This document shows, piece by piece, positions 7,330 to 13,332 of a stretch of 13,332 nucleotides of DNA. Position 1 is the first letter of the stretch. Each line of letters starts with the position of its first letter. The notes below the pieces were generated by a model that was not told the DNA's origin, made no database searches, and was given only the letters and a program-made list of their open reading frames with translations. Position numbers and translations under genes: made by a program. The stretch is from an uncultured Oscillospiraceae bacterium (GTDB lineage: Bacteria > Bacillota > Clostridia > Oscillospirales > Oscillospiraceae). Location of the stretch: positions 1-13,332 of the forward strand of contig CAKUAM010000053.1 of assembly GCA_934636305.1 (NCBI GenBank), in the 5' to 3' direction.

Positions 7330-9495
7330 TTATTCCGTGCCTCGTTCGACGTTGTGTACGCCAGAAATGCCGCGCAGGCGCGTCCGGACGTTCTCCAGCT
7401 CTGTCAGGTTGTGCACGCCGAAGCGCAGACAGACGAGCGCAGTTCCGCTGCCGATGGAGCGGGCGCTCATTTCGCTGGTGCGCAGCCGCAGGGAGGTCAT
7501 GATGGTGGCAACGTCCAGCATCAGGCCATCGCGGTCGTCCGCCTCAATTTCCAGCGAGGTGGAGAACACGGCGTCCGGGGACTCAGCCCACATCACCTTG
7601 ACCCAGCGGCCCGCCTGCTTCGGATCCATGGCGGCCTTGGCGTTCGGGCAGTCCTTGCGGTGAACAGACACGCCGTAGCCCTTGGTGATAAAGCCGATGA
7701 TGTCATCGCCGGGCACCGGCGTGCAGCAGCGGCTGAATTTGATCATGCACGAGCCGATATCCTCGACAATGACGCCGGAGGAATTGACCGGGGGCACGTC
7801 CTGCTTGGCAAAAATACTCTTGCTCGGTGCAAGTGAGCGCGTGGCCTTTGTCAGCTCGTCGCGGATCCGGCCGACGGCCTTCGCCGCGGTCAGGCCGCCG
7901 TAGCCGATGGCGGCATACATGTCGTCAAGACAGTCAAAGCTGACGCGCTTGAGCACAACCGGCAAAACCTCGTCATTTTCAATGAGATCCGGGTCGACGC
8001 CGATGTGGCGCAGCTCCGCGTCAAAGCTTGCCTTGCCGCGCACGATGTTCTCGTCGCGCTTTTCACGCTTGAACCACTGCTTGATCTTGATGCGCGCCTG
8101 GTTGGACTGACAGATGCTCAGCCAGTCACGGCTCGGGCCCTTGGCGGATTTGGAGGTGAGAATCTCCACAATATCGCCGTTGTGCAGCTGCGCGTCATAG
8201 CTTGCAATGCGGTTATTGACCTTCGCGCCGATCATGGAATTGCCGACGGCAGAATGGATGGCGTAGGCAAAGTCGATGGGCGTGGAGCCGGCGGGCAGGG
8301 AAATGACCTTGCCCTTCGGCGTAAAGACAAAGACCTCGTCGTCGAACATGTCGACCTTCAGGGAGTGGATATAGTCGTCGGCCTCGACGTCCTGCTGGTT
8401 CTCGAGCAGACGCCGGACCCACTCAAATTCCTTCTCTGAGCCCTCGCCTGCGTGCTGCTTGTATTTCCAGTGCGCGGCGACGCCGTATTCCGCAGTCTGG
8501 TGCATTTCCCAGGTGCGGATCTGTACCTCGAAGGGAATGCCCTGCGAGCCGATGACGGTCGTATGCAGGGACTGGTACATGTTGGGCTTCGGCGTGGAAA
8601 TATAATCCTTGAACCGGCCCGGAATGGGGTTGAACAGGTCATGGATGTGGCCGAGCACGTTATAACAGTCGGCAATATTGTCGACAATGACGCGGAACGC
8701 ATAGAGGTCATACAGCTCCTCGATGGTCTTGTTCTGCGCGCGCATTTTGCGGTAAATGGAATAGGTATGCTTGATGCGGCCATAGATTGAGCCGTGGATG
8801 CCGACGGAGGCCAGCCGCTCGGTGATCTTTGACTGGATGGCATTCATGAAGCTGTTGGCGCTGGCCTCATTCTTCTTGAGGTAATCGATGATCTCATGAT
8901 AGCCCTCGGGATCAAGATACTGCAGCGAGGTGTCCTCAAGCTCCCATTTGATCTTCTGCATGCCAAGGCGGTGCGCCAGCGGCGCATAGACCTCCATCGT
9001 CTCCATGGATTTGGAGATCTGCTTGGCGGGCGTCTGGTACTGCAGCGTGCGCGTGTTGTGCAGCCGGTCGGCAATCTTGATGAGAATGACGCGGATATCC
9101 TTTGACATGGCCATGAACATTTTGCGCAGATTTTCCATCTGCTGTTCTTCCATGGTTGAATACTGCACGCGCGTCAGCTTTGTGACACCCTCGACAAGAT
9201 TTGCAACTGTCTCGCCGAACATGCGGGAGATTTCCTCGAAGCTTGCGTCAGTGTCCTCCAGACAGTCATGCAGCAGCGCAGCTGTAATGGCGTCCGTGTC
9301 CAGGCCAATCTCCGCCACGATCTCCGCCACAGCCAGCGGATGGATGATATACGGTTCGCCGGATTTGCGCAGCTGGTTTTTATGCTTTTCGTCGGCGTAT
9401 TCATACGCGCGCTGGATGACTTCCAGATCGGCAGCGGGGGAATAGCGGGCGATTGCCTGCATCATTGATTCATAATGTTCTTCTCTGGTTTCCAT
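7330..9495 (-). CDS. rel: Bifunctional (p)ppGpp synthetase/hydrolase, Rel/SpoT family
   Basis: A 721-residue long RSH enzyme with all domains in order. The HD hydrolase domain (about 20-190) has HPLAVAEI (H52), LLHDCLED (H76, D77) and IADRLHNTRTL. The synthetase domain (about 230-345) has GRIKHTYSIYRKM, the G-loop YISTPKPNMYQSLHTTV and EVQIRTWEMHQTAEYGVAAHW. TGS (about 378-440), a Cys-containing zinc-finger/helical segment with CMIKFSRCCTPVPGD and HRKDCPNA, and a C-terminal ACT domain (about the last 80 residues) follow. The synthetase carries RFKD (294-297), the basic RxKD form of bifunctional Rel rather than the ExDD of monofunctional RelA, so it should both make and degrade the alarmone on starved ribosomes. 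Its ATG directly abuts the recJ stop (TGAATG), with no apt gene between as is found in many Firmicutes. Confidence 0.97.
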   Translation of the reverse strand: METREEHYESMMQAIARYSPAADLEVIQRAYEYADEKHKNQLRKSGEPYIIHPLAVAEIVAEIGLDTDAITAALLHDCLEDTDASFEEISRMFGETVANLVEGVTKLTRVQYSTMEEQQMENLRKMFMAMSKDIRVILIKIADRLHNTRTLQYQTPAKQISKSMETMEVYAPLAHRLGMQKIKWELEDTSLQYLDPEGYHEIIDYLKKNEASANSFMNAIQSKITERLASVGIHGSIYGRIKHTYSIYRKMRAQNKTIEELYDLYAFRVIVDNIADCYNVLGHIHDLFNPIPGRFKDYISTPKPNMYQSLHTTVIGSQGIPFEVQIRTWEMHQTAEYGVAAHWKYKQHAGEGSEKEFEWVRRLLENQQDVEADDYIHSLKVDMFDDEVFVFTPKGKVISLPAGSTPIDFAYAIHSAVGNSMIGAKVNNRIASYDAQLHNGDIVEILTSKSAKGPSRDWLSICQSNQARIKIKQWFKREKRDENIVRGKASFDAELRHIGVDPDLIENDEVLPVVLKRVSFDCLDDMYAAIGYGGLTAAKAVGRIRDELTKATRSLAPSKSIFAKQDVPPVNSSGVIVEDIGSCMIKFSRCCTPVPGDDIIGFITKGYGVSVHRKDCPNAKAAMDPKQAGRWVKVMWAESPDAVFSTSLEIEADDRDGLMLDVATIMTSLRLRTSEMSARSIGSGTALVCLRFGVHNLTELENVRTRLRGISGVHNVERGTE

Positions 9496-11565
9496 TCAGG
9501 TTCCTGCCTTCTGCTTTTTGAGGTGGATGAGAATCGGACTTTTTTCCAGATCGACCTTGCGCCCACCTGCGCAAAGTCGGATGGAGAGTGTTTTGGGCCG
9601 CTGCTCAAGCTGTACAAGCCCCTGCTCGGCAAATACGTCGAGACAGATGCGCGTCTTGCCGGCGCTCAGCAGCGCGCCGGCGCAGCGGGAAATTTTGCGG
9701 CTGAGGCAGCCAAGCTCCTCAGACAGAAGCCCGTTTTGAGAAAACGCGGCCAGATAGTGCCATACGGCGGCAAATTCCTGCCGTGTGGGCAGCAGCTCGC
9801 CAGCCTCGGCGCAGCTGAGCGGCTCCCCGGCCAGATGGCGCGTATAGAGCGCGTGATCGTGGCCCTGCGCGGCGCGGACGGTCTCGTCCGGCCGGATATC
9901 GATGAGGTTGAGCTGTACGGTGCGCAGCCCGCGGTATTCGTTGATCTGCGGGGTGAACGCAATGTCCACAATATCGCCCTGCGCCACGGCGGCGCGCTGG
10001 GCGTTGGTGGAGAAGAAGATGGCGCCCCACACATATGGCCCTCTGGCCAGCCGCAGCCGCAGATGCTTGCCGCCGCCGACCTCCGTGAGCTCCAGGATCT
10101 GCAGTCCGCGCATGCACAGAACCGGGCGCGGACAGCCCGCGCCGCAGGGCTCCAGCTCGTCAAGCGCCTGGATATTTTCCAGCGTGAGCAGCTGCGGCGG
10201 AATTTCGCAGTCAATATGCAGCGCCGTGCTGCAGGCGTCAGAATTGCGGAACGCCTCACAGAGCTGAAGAATCTGTTCCCGGAAGGCGTCAATGCAGGAG
10301 CGGCGGATGGTGAAGCCGGCGGCCAGCTCATGCCCACCATAGCTTTCCAGCAGCCCGGACAGCTGCTCAAGCGAGCGGAACAGATTGAAGCCCCCGTAGG
10401 AACGCGACGAGGCCTTGCCCTTTTCTCCGTCCAGACAGATCAGGAACGTCGGACAGCTGTATTCCTCCGCCATGCGCGAGGCGACAATGCCGACCACGCC
10501 CTGGTGCCAGCTCTCATCGGCCAGCACGATTGCATGCGGGGGGCCGCCCGGCGGCAGCATGGCCACGGCGCTCTGATAGATGCTGCTTTCAATTTCCTGC
10601 CGCTTGCGGTTGAGACGGCACAGCTGCGCCGCCAGCTCCACGGCGCGGGCGGCGTCCTGCGTCAGAAACAGTTCGGTTGCGATGTGCACCTCGCCCATGC
10701 GGCCCGCAGCATTGATCCGCGGCGCCAGCGTGTAGCCGATGGTGCCCGCGGTGACAGGCCCCTTCTGGACGGAGCATTCCGCCATCAGCGCGGCAATGCC
10801 GACGCGGCGGGGATTGGCAAGCGCCTTGAGGCCGCGGGCCACCATGGTGCGGTTCTCGCCCACAAGGGGCATGACATCCGCCACGGTGCCGAGGCAGAGA
10901 AAATCGCAGTATTCATCCAGCAGCCGCTCCTGATCGCCGTCAAGGGCGGCGGCCAGCTTGAATGCCACGCCGACGCCAGCCAGATCAGAAACCGGCTGGG
11001 GCTGATCCTTGCGGTGCGGGTCGACAAGCGCAATCGCCTCGGGAAGCTCTGCCTTGCACTCGTGATGATCGGTAATGACAAGATCAATGCCGAGCTCCCG
11101 GCAGAGAGCGGCCTCCGTGCCTGCGGTGATGCCGCAGTCGACGGTTACGATGAGCGTGACGCCCTGTTTCCGGAGCGATTCAATGGCGATGGCGTTGAGC
11201 CCGTAACCCTCCTCCAGCCGGGCGGGGATATAGCTTGTGACGTGGCCGCCCTGGCTGCGCAGAAACTGGGTCAGAAGACAGGTGGCCGTGATGCCGTCGA
11301 CGTCGTAATCGCCAAAGACGGCAATATGCTCCCGCCGGGCCAACGCCTGACGGATGCGCGCGACGGCCTTGTCCATGTCGACCAGATCGAAGGGGGATGA
11401 GAGGGGGCAGCTGCAGGATAAAAATTCGCGGGCAGAGCCCGCGTCACGATATCCGCGGCTGCAAAGCAGCACCGCGGTAATCGGCGAGAAGCCCGCCTCG
11501 CGCAGCGCGGCTGCATCGGCGGGCGCATAGGACGATACCGTCCAGACTCCGTACTTCAATTCCAA
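9496..11565 (-). CDS. recJ: Single-stranded-DNA-specific exonuclease RecJ
   Basis: A 689-residue DHH/DHHA1 phosphoesterase. Motifs appear in order: FGDYDVDG (D86, D88, D90), TVDCGI (D143), the DHH triad TDHHE (166-169), VDPH (D182), AGVGVAFK (196-203) and TVADVMPL (D230). Then come INAAGRMGE, SWHQGVVGIVASRM (352-365), GKASSRSYGG and the DHHA1 glycine motif YGGHELAAGF (409-418). An OB-fold and a further C-terminal region follow. RecJ degrades single-stranded DNA 5' to 3' in recombination and repair. The start is a TTG at 11565: the first in-frame ATG is residue 64, inside the conserved PFDLVDMDKAV segment, so a non-ATG start is needed. A second TTG two codons later is possible. It is the first gene of the operon, about 25 bases after its transcription start. 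Confidence 0.96.
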   Translation of the reverse strand: MELKYGVWTVSSYAPADAAALREAGFSPITAVLLCSRGYRDAGSAREFLSCSCPLSSPFDLVDMDKAVARIRQALARREHIAVFGDYDVDGITATCLLTQFLRSQGGHVTSYIPARLEEGYGLNAIAIESLRKQGVTLIVTVDCGITAGTEAALCRELGIDLVITDHHECKAELPEAIALVDPHRKDQPQPVSDLAGVGVAFKLAAALDGDQERLLDEYCDFLCLGTVADVMPLVGENRTMVARGLKALANPRRVGIAALMAECSVQKGPVTAGTIGYTLAPRINAAGRMGEVHIATELFLTQDAARAVELAAQLCRLNRKRQEIESSIYQSAVAMLPPGGPPHAIVLADESWHQGVVGIVASRMAEEYSCPTFLICLDGEKGKASSRSYGGFNLFRSLEQLSGLLESYGGHELAAGFTIRRSCIDAFREQILQLCEAFRNSDACSTALHIDCEIPPQLLTLENIQALDELEPCGAGCPRPVLCMRGLQILELTEVGGGKHLRLRLARGPYVWGAIFFSTNAQRAAVAQGDIVDIAFTPQINEYRGLRTVQLNLIDIRPDETVRAAQGHDHALYTRHLAGEPLSCAEAGELLPTRQEFAAVWHYLAAFSQNGLLSEELGCLSRKISRCAGALLSAGKTRICLDVFAEQGLVQLEQRPKTLSIRLCAGGRKVDLEKSPILIHLKKQKAGT

Positions 11566-11596
11566 TACACATCCAATATATTTTTTCTTTTCGTGT

Positions 11597-11625
11597 ATTA
11601 TAGCATCATGTGCGCGATATCACAA
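11597..11625 (-). promoter_or_regulatory. Promoter of the recJ-to-hup operon
   Basis: The minus strand has TTGTGA (11625-11620), a 17-base spacer and TATAAT (11602-11597). Transcription would begin near 11590, leaving an A-rich leader of about 25 bases before the TTG start of recJ. No strong Shine-Dalgarno is visible in that leader; the best candidate is a GGA six bases upstream of the TTG. Confidence 0.75.
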
Positions 11626-11729
11626 CAGAAAATGTGGAATCTGCGCCGTGTATGCCGAACTTTTTCATGAAAAGCGGACGGCGCTGCCCGCCGGAGCGCA
11701 GAATTCTGCTTTTCTTTGTATTGGGAATA

Positions 11730-11738
11730 TGCTAGGAT
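11730..11738 (+). promoter_or_regulatory. Possible extended -10 promoter of the phosphoesterase gene
   Basis: TGCTAGGAT matches an extended -10 (TGN plus a TATAAT-like hexamer, 4 of 6). The -35 region at 11710-11715 (TTTTCT) is poor. It overlaps the left arm of the nested inverted repeat. If used, transcription would start near 11745, inside that arm, making the repeat a possible operator rather than a fully transcribed hairpin. Confidence 0.3.
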
Positions 11739-11820
11739 GTATCTGAAAACCGGAGATGTGACCGGCAGCGCGAAAAGGCCCGCTGTCCGGGGGCGTTGGC
11801 AGTTTTCAGATACACCCTGG
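11732..11820. repeat. 89-bp nested inverted repeat upstream of the phosphoesterase
   Basis: The outer arms lie at 11732-11750 and 11802-11820. Their core, GTATCTGAAAAC (11739-11750) against GTTTTCAGATAC (11802-11813), is a perfect 12-bp inverted repeat. Pairing extends outward with one mismatch and one G-T pair to 19 positions. Inside is a second inverted repeat, CCGGCAGCG (11762-11770) against CGCTG-T-CCGG (11781-11790), with a one-base bulge. The short flanking repeats GGAATAT occur at 11724-11730 and 11819-11825. It carries no gene. It could be a small non-autonomous (MITE-like) element, a folded leader or a regulator binding site; I cannot decide which. The inverted repeats are read directly from the sequence; the function is unknown. 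Confidence 0.7.
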
Positions 11821-11863
11821 AATATACCGGATCAGACAATGCAATAGGAAAGGAGCATGCACC

Positions 11864-12727
11864 ATGGCGAAGGAAAAACAGGGAAAAACGCGGCGCGGAT
11901 GGCTCTTGCCGGCGGCAATGCTGCTGTTGGGCACGGCGTGGTTTGAAAATTTCACGCTTTCCTCGAGCACCGTGCGTGCGCGCAGCGCTGCGCTGCCGGC
12001 AGCCTTTGCCGGACTGCGCGTGGTGCAGATTTCCGATTTGCATGGCAGGCACTTTGACGCGCAGAGCCGGTATCTTCTGGATATGGTGCGGCTGGCCAGC
12101 CCGGATATCATTGCAATCACTGGGGATCTGGCGGATGAATATACGGACTTTTCCATGCTGCCGGCGCTTCTGCGGGGGCTGACAGCGCTGGCCCCGACGT
12201 TTTATGTGACGGGCAACCATGAGTGGGTGCTCTCGCGGGAAAAACGCGGCGTGCTGTTTGAACTGCTGGAGCAGTCCGGCGTGATCCGGCTGGAAAACAG
12301 CTACCGGTATCTCAGCCGTGGCGGGGAGCGCATCATCGTCGCCGGGGTGGACGATCCGAACGGGCCGTATGACCAGAAGCGCCCGGCGCAGCTGGTGCGG
12401 GAGATCCGCAGCGCGTGCGGGAAGGACGCGTATATCCTGATGCTCTCGCACCGCAACGATGAACTGGACGGCTGGGCGCATATGGGCGTGCAGACGGTTC
12501 TGTGCGGGCACGCACACGGCGGGATTGTCCGTCTGCCGGGGCTTGGCGCCGTGTTCGGGACACATCTGGATCTGTTCCCGGACTATACGGCGGGGCTTTA
12601 CCGAAAGGGACAGACCAGCATGGTCGTCAGCCGGGGGCTCGGCGGCAGCCGGAAGCTTCCGCTGCGCATCGGCAACCGCCCGGAGATCGTAACGGTCATT
12701 CTGGAGCAGGAAAGCGGGAACATTTAA
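11864..12727 (+). CDS. Membrane-anchored calcineurin-like metallophosphoesterase (YkuE/YaeI-like)
   Basis: A 287-residue protein. A basic N-terminus (MAKEKQGKTRRG) and one hydrophobic segment (about 13-27) suggest a signal anchor with the catalytic domain outside the membrane. The five metallophosphoesterase motifs are complete: QISDLHG (D58, H60), TGDLAD (D88), TGNHEW (N118, H119), LSHRND (H196) and CGHAHGG (H216, H218). Members of this branch include YkuE, exported in B. subtilis, and YaeI/LpxG-like pyrophosphatases; the substrate here is unknown and may be a lipid-linked or wall-linked phosphate. The ATG at 11864 has a good AAAGGAG site (11849-11855) eight bases upstream. It is transcribed away from recJ, and its upstream region contains the nested inverted repeat. 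No clear terminator follows it. Confidence 0.9.
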   Translation: MAKEKQGKTRRGWLLPAAMLLLGTAWFENFTLSSSTVRARSAALPAAFAGLRVVQISDLHGRHFDAQSRYLLDMVRLASPDIIAITGDLADEYTDFSMLPALLRGLTALAPTFYVTGNHEWVLSREKRGVLFELLEQSGVIRLENSYRYLSRGGERIIVAGVDDPNGPYDQKRPAQLVREIRSACGKDAYILMLSHRNDELDGWAHMGVQTVLCGHAHGGIVRLPGLGAVFGTHLDLFPDYTAGLYRKGQTSMVVSRGLGGSRKLPLRIGNRPEIVTVILEQESGNI

Positions 12728-12755
12728 ACTTTTTATAAACAATATGCCCGCCCGC

Positions 12756-12783
12756 TTGTATTTTGTCCACAGCTTTTTATAAT
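12756..12783 (+). promoter_or_regulatory. Promoter of the zinc-ribbon membrane protein gene
   Basis: TTGTAT (12756-12761), a 16-base spacer and TATAAT (12778-12783). Transcription should start at about 12789-12791. That practically excludes the ATG at 12791 as a normal, ribosome-site-driven start and favours the ATG at 12821. Confidence 0.7.
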
Positions 12784-12820
12784 AGACCGCATGAAAAGCT
12801 TTAAGGACGGAGTGACAGTG

Positions 12821-13207
12821 ATGTTTCGGAAAATTGGGGATGGACTGCGCAGATTCATGGCAGGACGGTATGGCTCAGACCGGCTGAACCAGTGTCTGCT
12901 GGGGCTTGCGCTGGTGCTGATTCTGGCGAGCGCCATCGGCGGCAAATCGGTGCCGTGGATGACGGGGCTGAGTGTGCTTGCATACGTGCCGCTGGGGTGG
13001 TCGATCTTCCGGATGTATTCACGCAACATTGAGGCCAGACGGAAGGAAAACGCGGCGTTTCTGCGCTTTTTCAGCCGCCTGACGGATAAGCAGTACCGCT
13101 ATTTCCGCTGCCCGGGCTGCCGGCAGGTTGTCCGTGTGCCGCGAGGCAAGGGGAAAATCAATATCCGCTGCCCGAAATGCAGCCGCCAGTTCATGAAAAA
13201 GACGTGA
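12821..13207 (+). CDS. Small two-helix membrane protein with C-terminal zinc ribbon, function unknown
   Basis: A 128-residue protein I cannot assign to a named function. It has a basic N-terminus (MFRKIGDGLRRFMAGRYGSDR), two hydrophobic segments (about 24-40 and 45-64), a charged stretch (RNIEARRKENAAFLRFFSRL, 68-87) and a C-terminal treble-type ribbon, CPGC (97-100) and CPKC (117-120), linked by the basic segment RVPRGKGKINIR. The four cysteines suggest a bound zinc on the cytoplasmic side. I chose the ATG at 12821 because GGAG (12809-12812) sits eight bases upstream. The in-frame ATG at 12791 has no such site and lies at the predicted transcription start, though a leaderless start there would add ten residues. 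It has its own promoter and is not clearly tied to the phosphoesterase. Confidence 0.82.
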   Translation: MFRKIGDGLRRFMAGRYGSDRLNQCLLGLALVLILASAIGGKSVPWMTGLSVLAYVPLGWSIFRMYSRNIEARRKENAAFLRFFSRLTDKQYRYFRCPGCRQVVRVPRGKGKINIRCPKCSRQFMKKT

Positions 13208-13211
13208 ACCT

Positions 13212-13249
13212 GCGCGTGCGGAAAAAATCCTTGATTTTACCGCACGCGC
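13212..13249 (+). terminator. Perfect 10-bp hairpin after the zinc-ribbon gene (terminator-like, no U tail)
   Basis: GCGCGTGCGG (13212-13221) pairs exactly with CCGCACGCGC (13240-13249), and the A-rich and T-rich bases inside add four more A-T pairs (13223-13226 with 13235-13238). It begins four bases after the zinc-ribbon stop codon, the usual place for a terminator. However, the bases after it are CTGTTATAAT rather than a run of T, so intrinsic termination would be weak. The hairpin's loop side carries the -35 of the next promoter. Confidence 0.5.
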
Positions 13250-13259
13250 CTGTTATAAT
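13231..13259 (+). promoter_or_regulatory. Promoter of the tRNA-Ser-like gene
   Basis: TTGATT (13231-13236), a 17-base spacer and a perfect TATAAT (13254-13259). Transcription would begin near 13266, about twelve bases before the GGAGTGG start of the tRNA-like sequence. The -35 and most of the spacer are part of the hairpin at 13212-13249. Confidence 0.75.
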
Positions 13260-13277
13260 GCAACGTGCATGAGATCT

Positions 13278-13332
13278 GGAGTGGTATCGAAGTGGTTATA
13301 ACGGCCCTGACTCGAAAGCATTAGGGATTTAT
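13278..13332 (+). tRNA. 5' part of a tRNA-Ser-like gene, anticodon region CGA, cut by window edge
   Basis: The sequence starts with a Ser-type acceptor strand GGAGTGG (13278-13284), TA at positions 8-9, and a D arm TCG...CGG (13287-13289 and 13302-13304) around the loop AAGTGGTTATAA. It continues CCTGA-CTCGAAA (13306-13317), which is what a tRNA-Ser(CGA) anticodon arm looks like on its 5' side. The expected 3' strand TCAGG does not follow. Instead GCATTAGGG follows, so that CCCTGA can pair only with TTAGGG (13321-13326), leaving a ten-base loop rather than seven. The window ends before the variable arm, T arm and acceptor 3' strand. It may be a tRNA with an expanded loop, a gene interrupted near the anticodon, or a decayed copy. 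Identity as tRNA-derived is fairly secure; function is not. Confidence 0.55.

Noticed and set aside
9475..11400. A 641-codon open frame on the plus strand opposite recJ
   Set aside because: It lies entirely antisense to a clear RecJ, has no ribosome binding site or recognisable domain, and its composition (rich in Arg, Ala, Gly, His, Gln) is that of a shadow frame in GC-rich DNA.
11732..12742. A 336-codon minus-strand frame opposite the phosphoesterase
   Set aside because: Antisense to a protein with all five metallophosphoesterase motifs; rich in Arg, Gln, Pro and His with no domain.
1..13332. CRISPR array, prophage, transposase or defence island
   Set aside because: No direct-repeat arrays and no integrase, transposase, capsid or nuclease-effector motifs were seen; nearly all coding space is conserved housekeeping genes.

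Overview
The window reads as a GC-rich chromosomal segment from an anaerobic, Gram-positive Clostridia-type bacterium, most likely of the Oscillospirales (Ruminococcaceae/Oscillospiraceae) neighbourhood. This rests on AAGGAGG-type ribosome binding sites, a HemZ-type radical SAM protein, a SpoVB/YabM-like flippase next to MazG and HU, and the order recJ-rel-dtd-MBL-hemZ, all typical of Firmicutes. The genus cannot be fixed from this sequence alone. Nothing looks phage-borne or plasmid-borne.

Layout, right to left on the minus strand: a promoter at about 11597-11625 begins a tightly packed nine-gene run: recJ, rel, dtd, an MBL-fold hydrolase, hemZ, an MTA/SAH-deaminase-like amidohydrolase, a SpoVB/YabM-like MOP flippase, mazG and hup. 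It ends at a strong intrinsic terminator at 581-611. Most junctions are fused: two ATGA stop/start overlaps, one TGAATG abutment, and junctions where the TAA stop is the first half of the next Shine-Dalgarno (TAAGGAG). The run combines DNA repair (RecJ), the stringent response (Rel), tRNA proofreading (Dtd), nucleotide and nucleoside clean-up (MazG, the MtaD-like enzyme), haem-type radical SAM chemistry and nucleoid structure (HU). Left of the terminator, a separate near-consensus promoter with a structured leader drives rpsF-ssb; ssb runs off the left edge.

On the plus strand at the right, diverging from recJ, are a membrane-anchored metallophosphoesterase, a small two-helix membrane protein ending in a four-cysteine zinc ribbon, and at the very edge the 5' part of a tRNA-Ser-like gene with its own promoter. 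The recJ/phosphoesterase intergenic region holds an 89-bp nested inverted repeat of unknown nature.

Most of the window is conserved housekeeping. The parts worth a second look are the tRNA-Ser-like 5' half whose anticodon arm does not fold normally, the nested palindrome upstream of the phosphoesterase, the perfect hairpin that contains part of the tRNA promoter, and the fused-junction operon itself. I saw no CRISPR array, transposase, phage gene or defence system.
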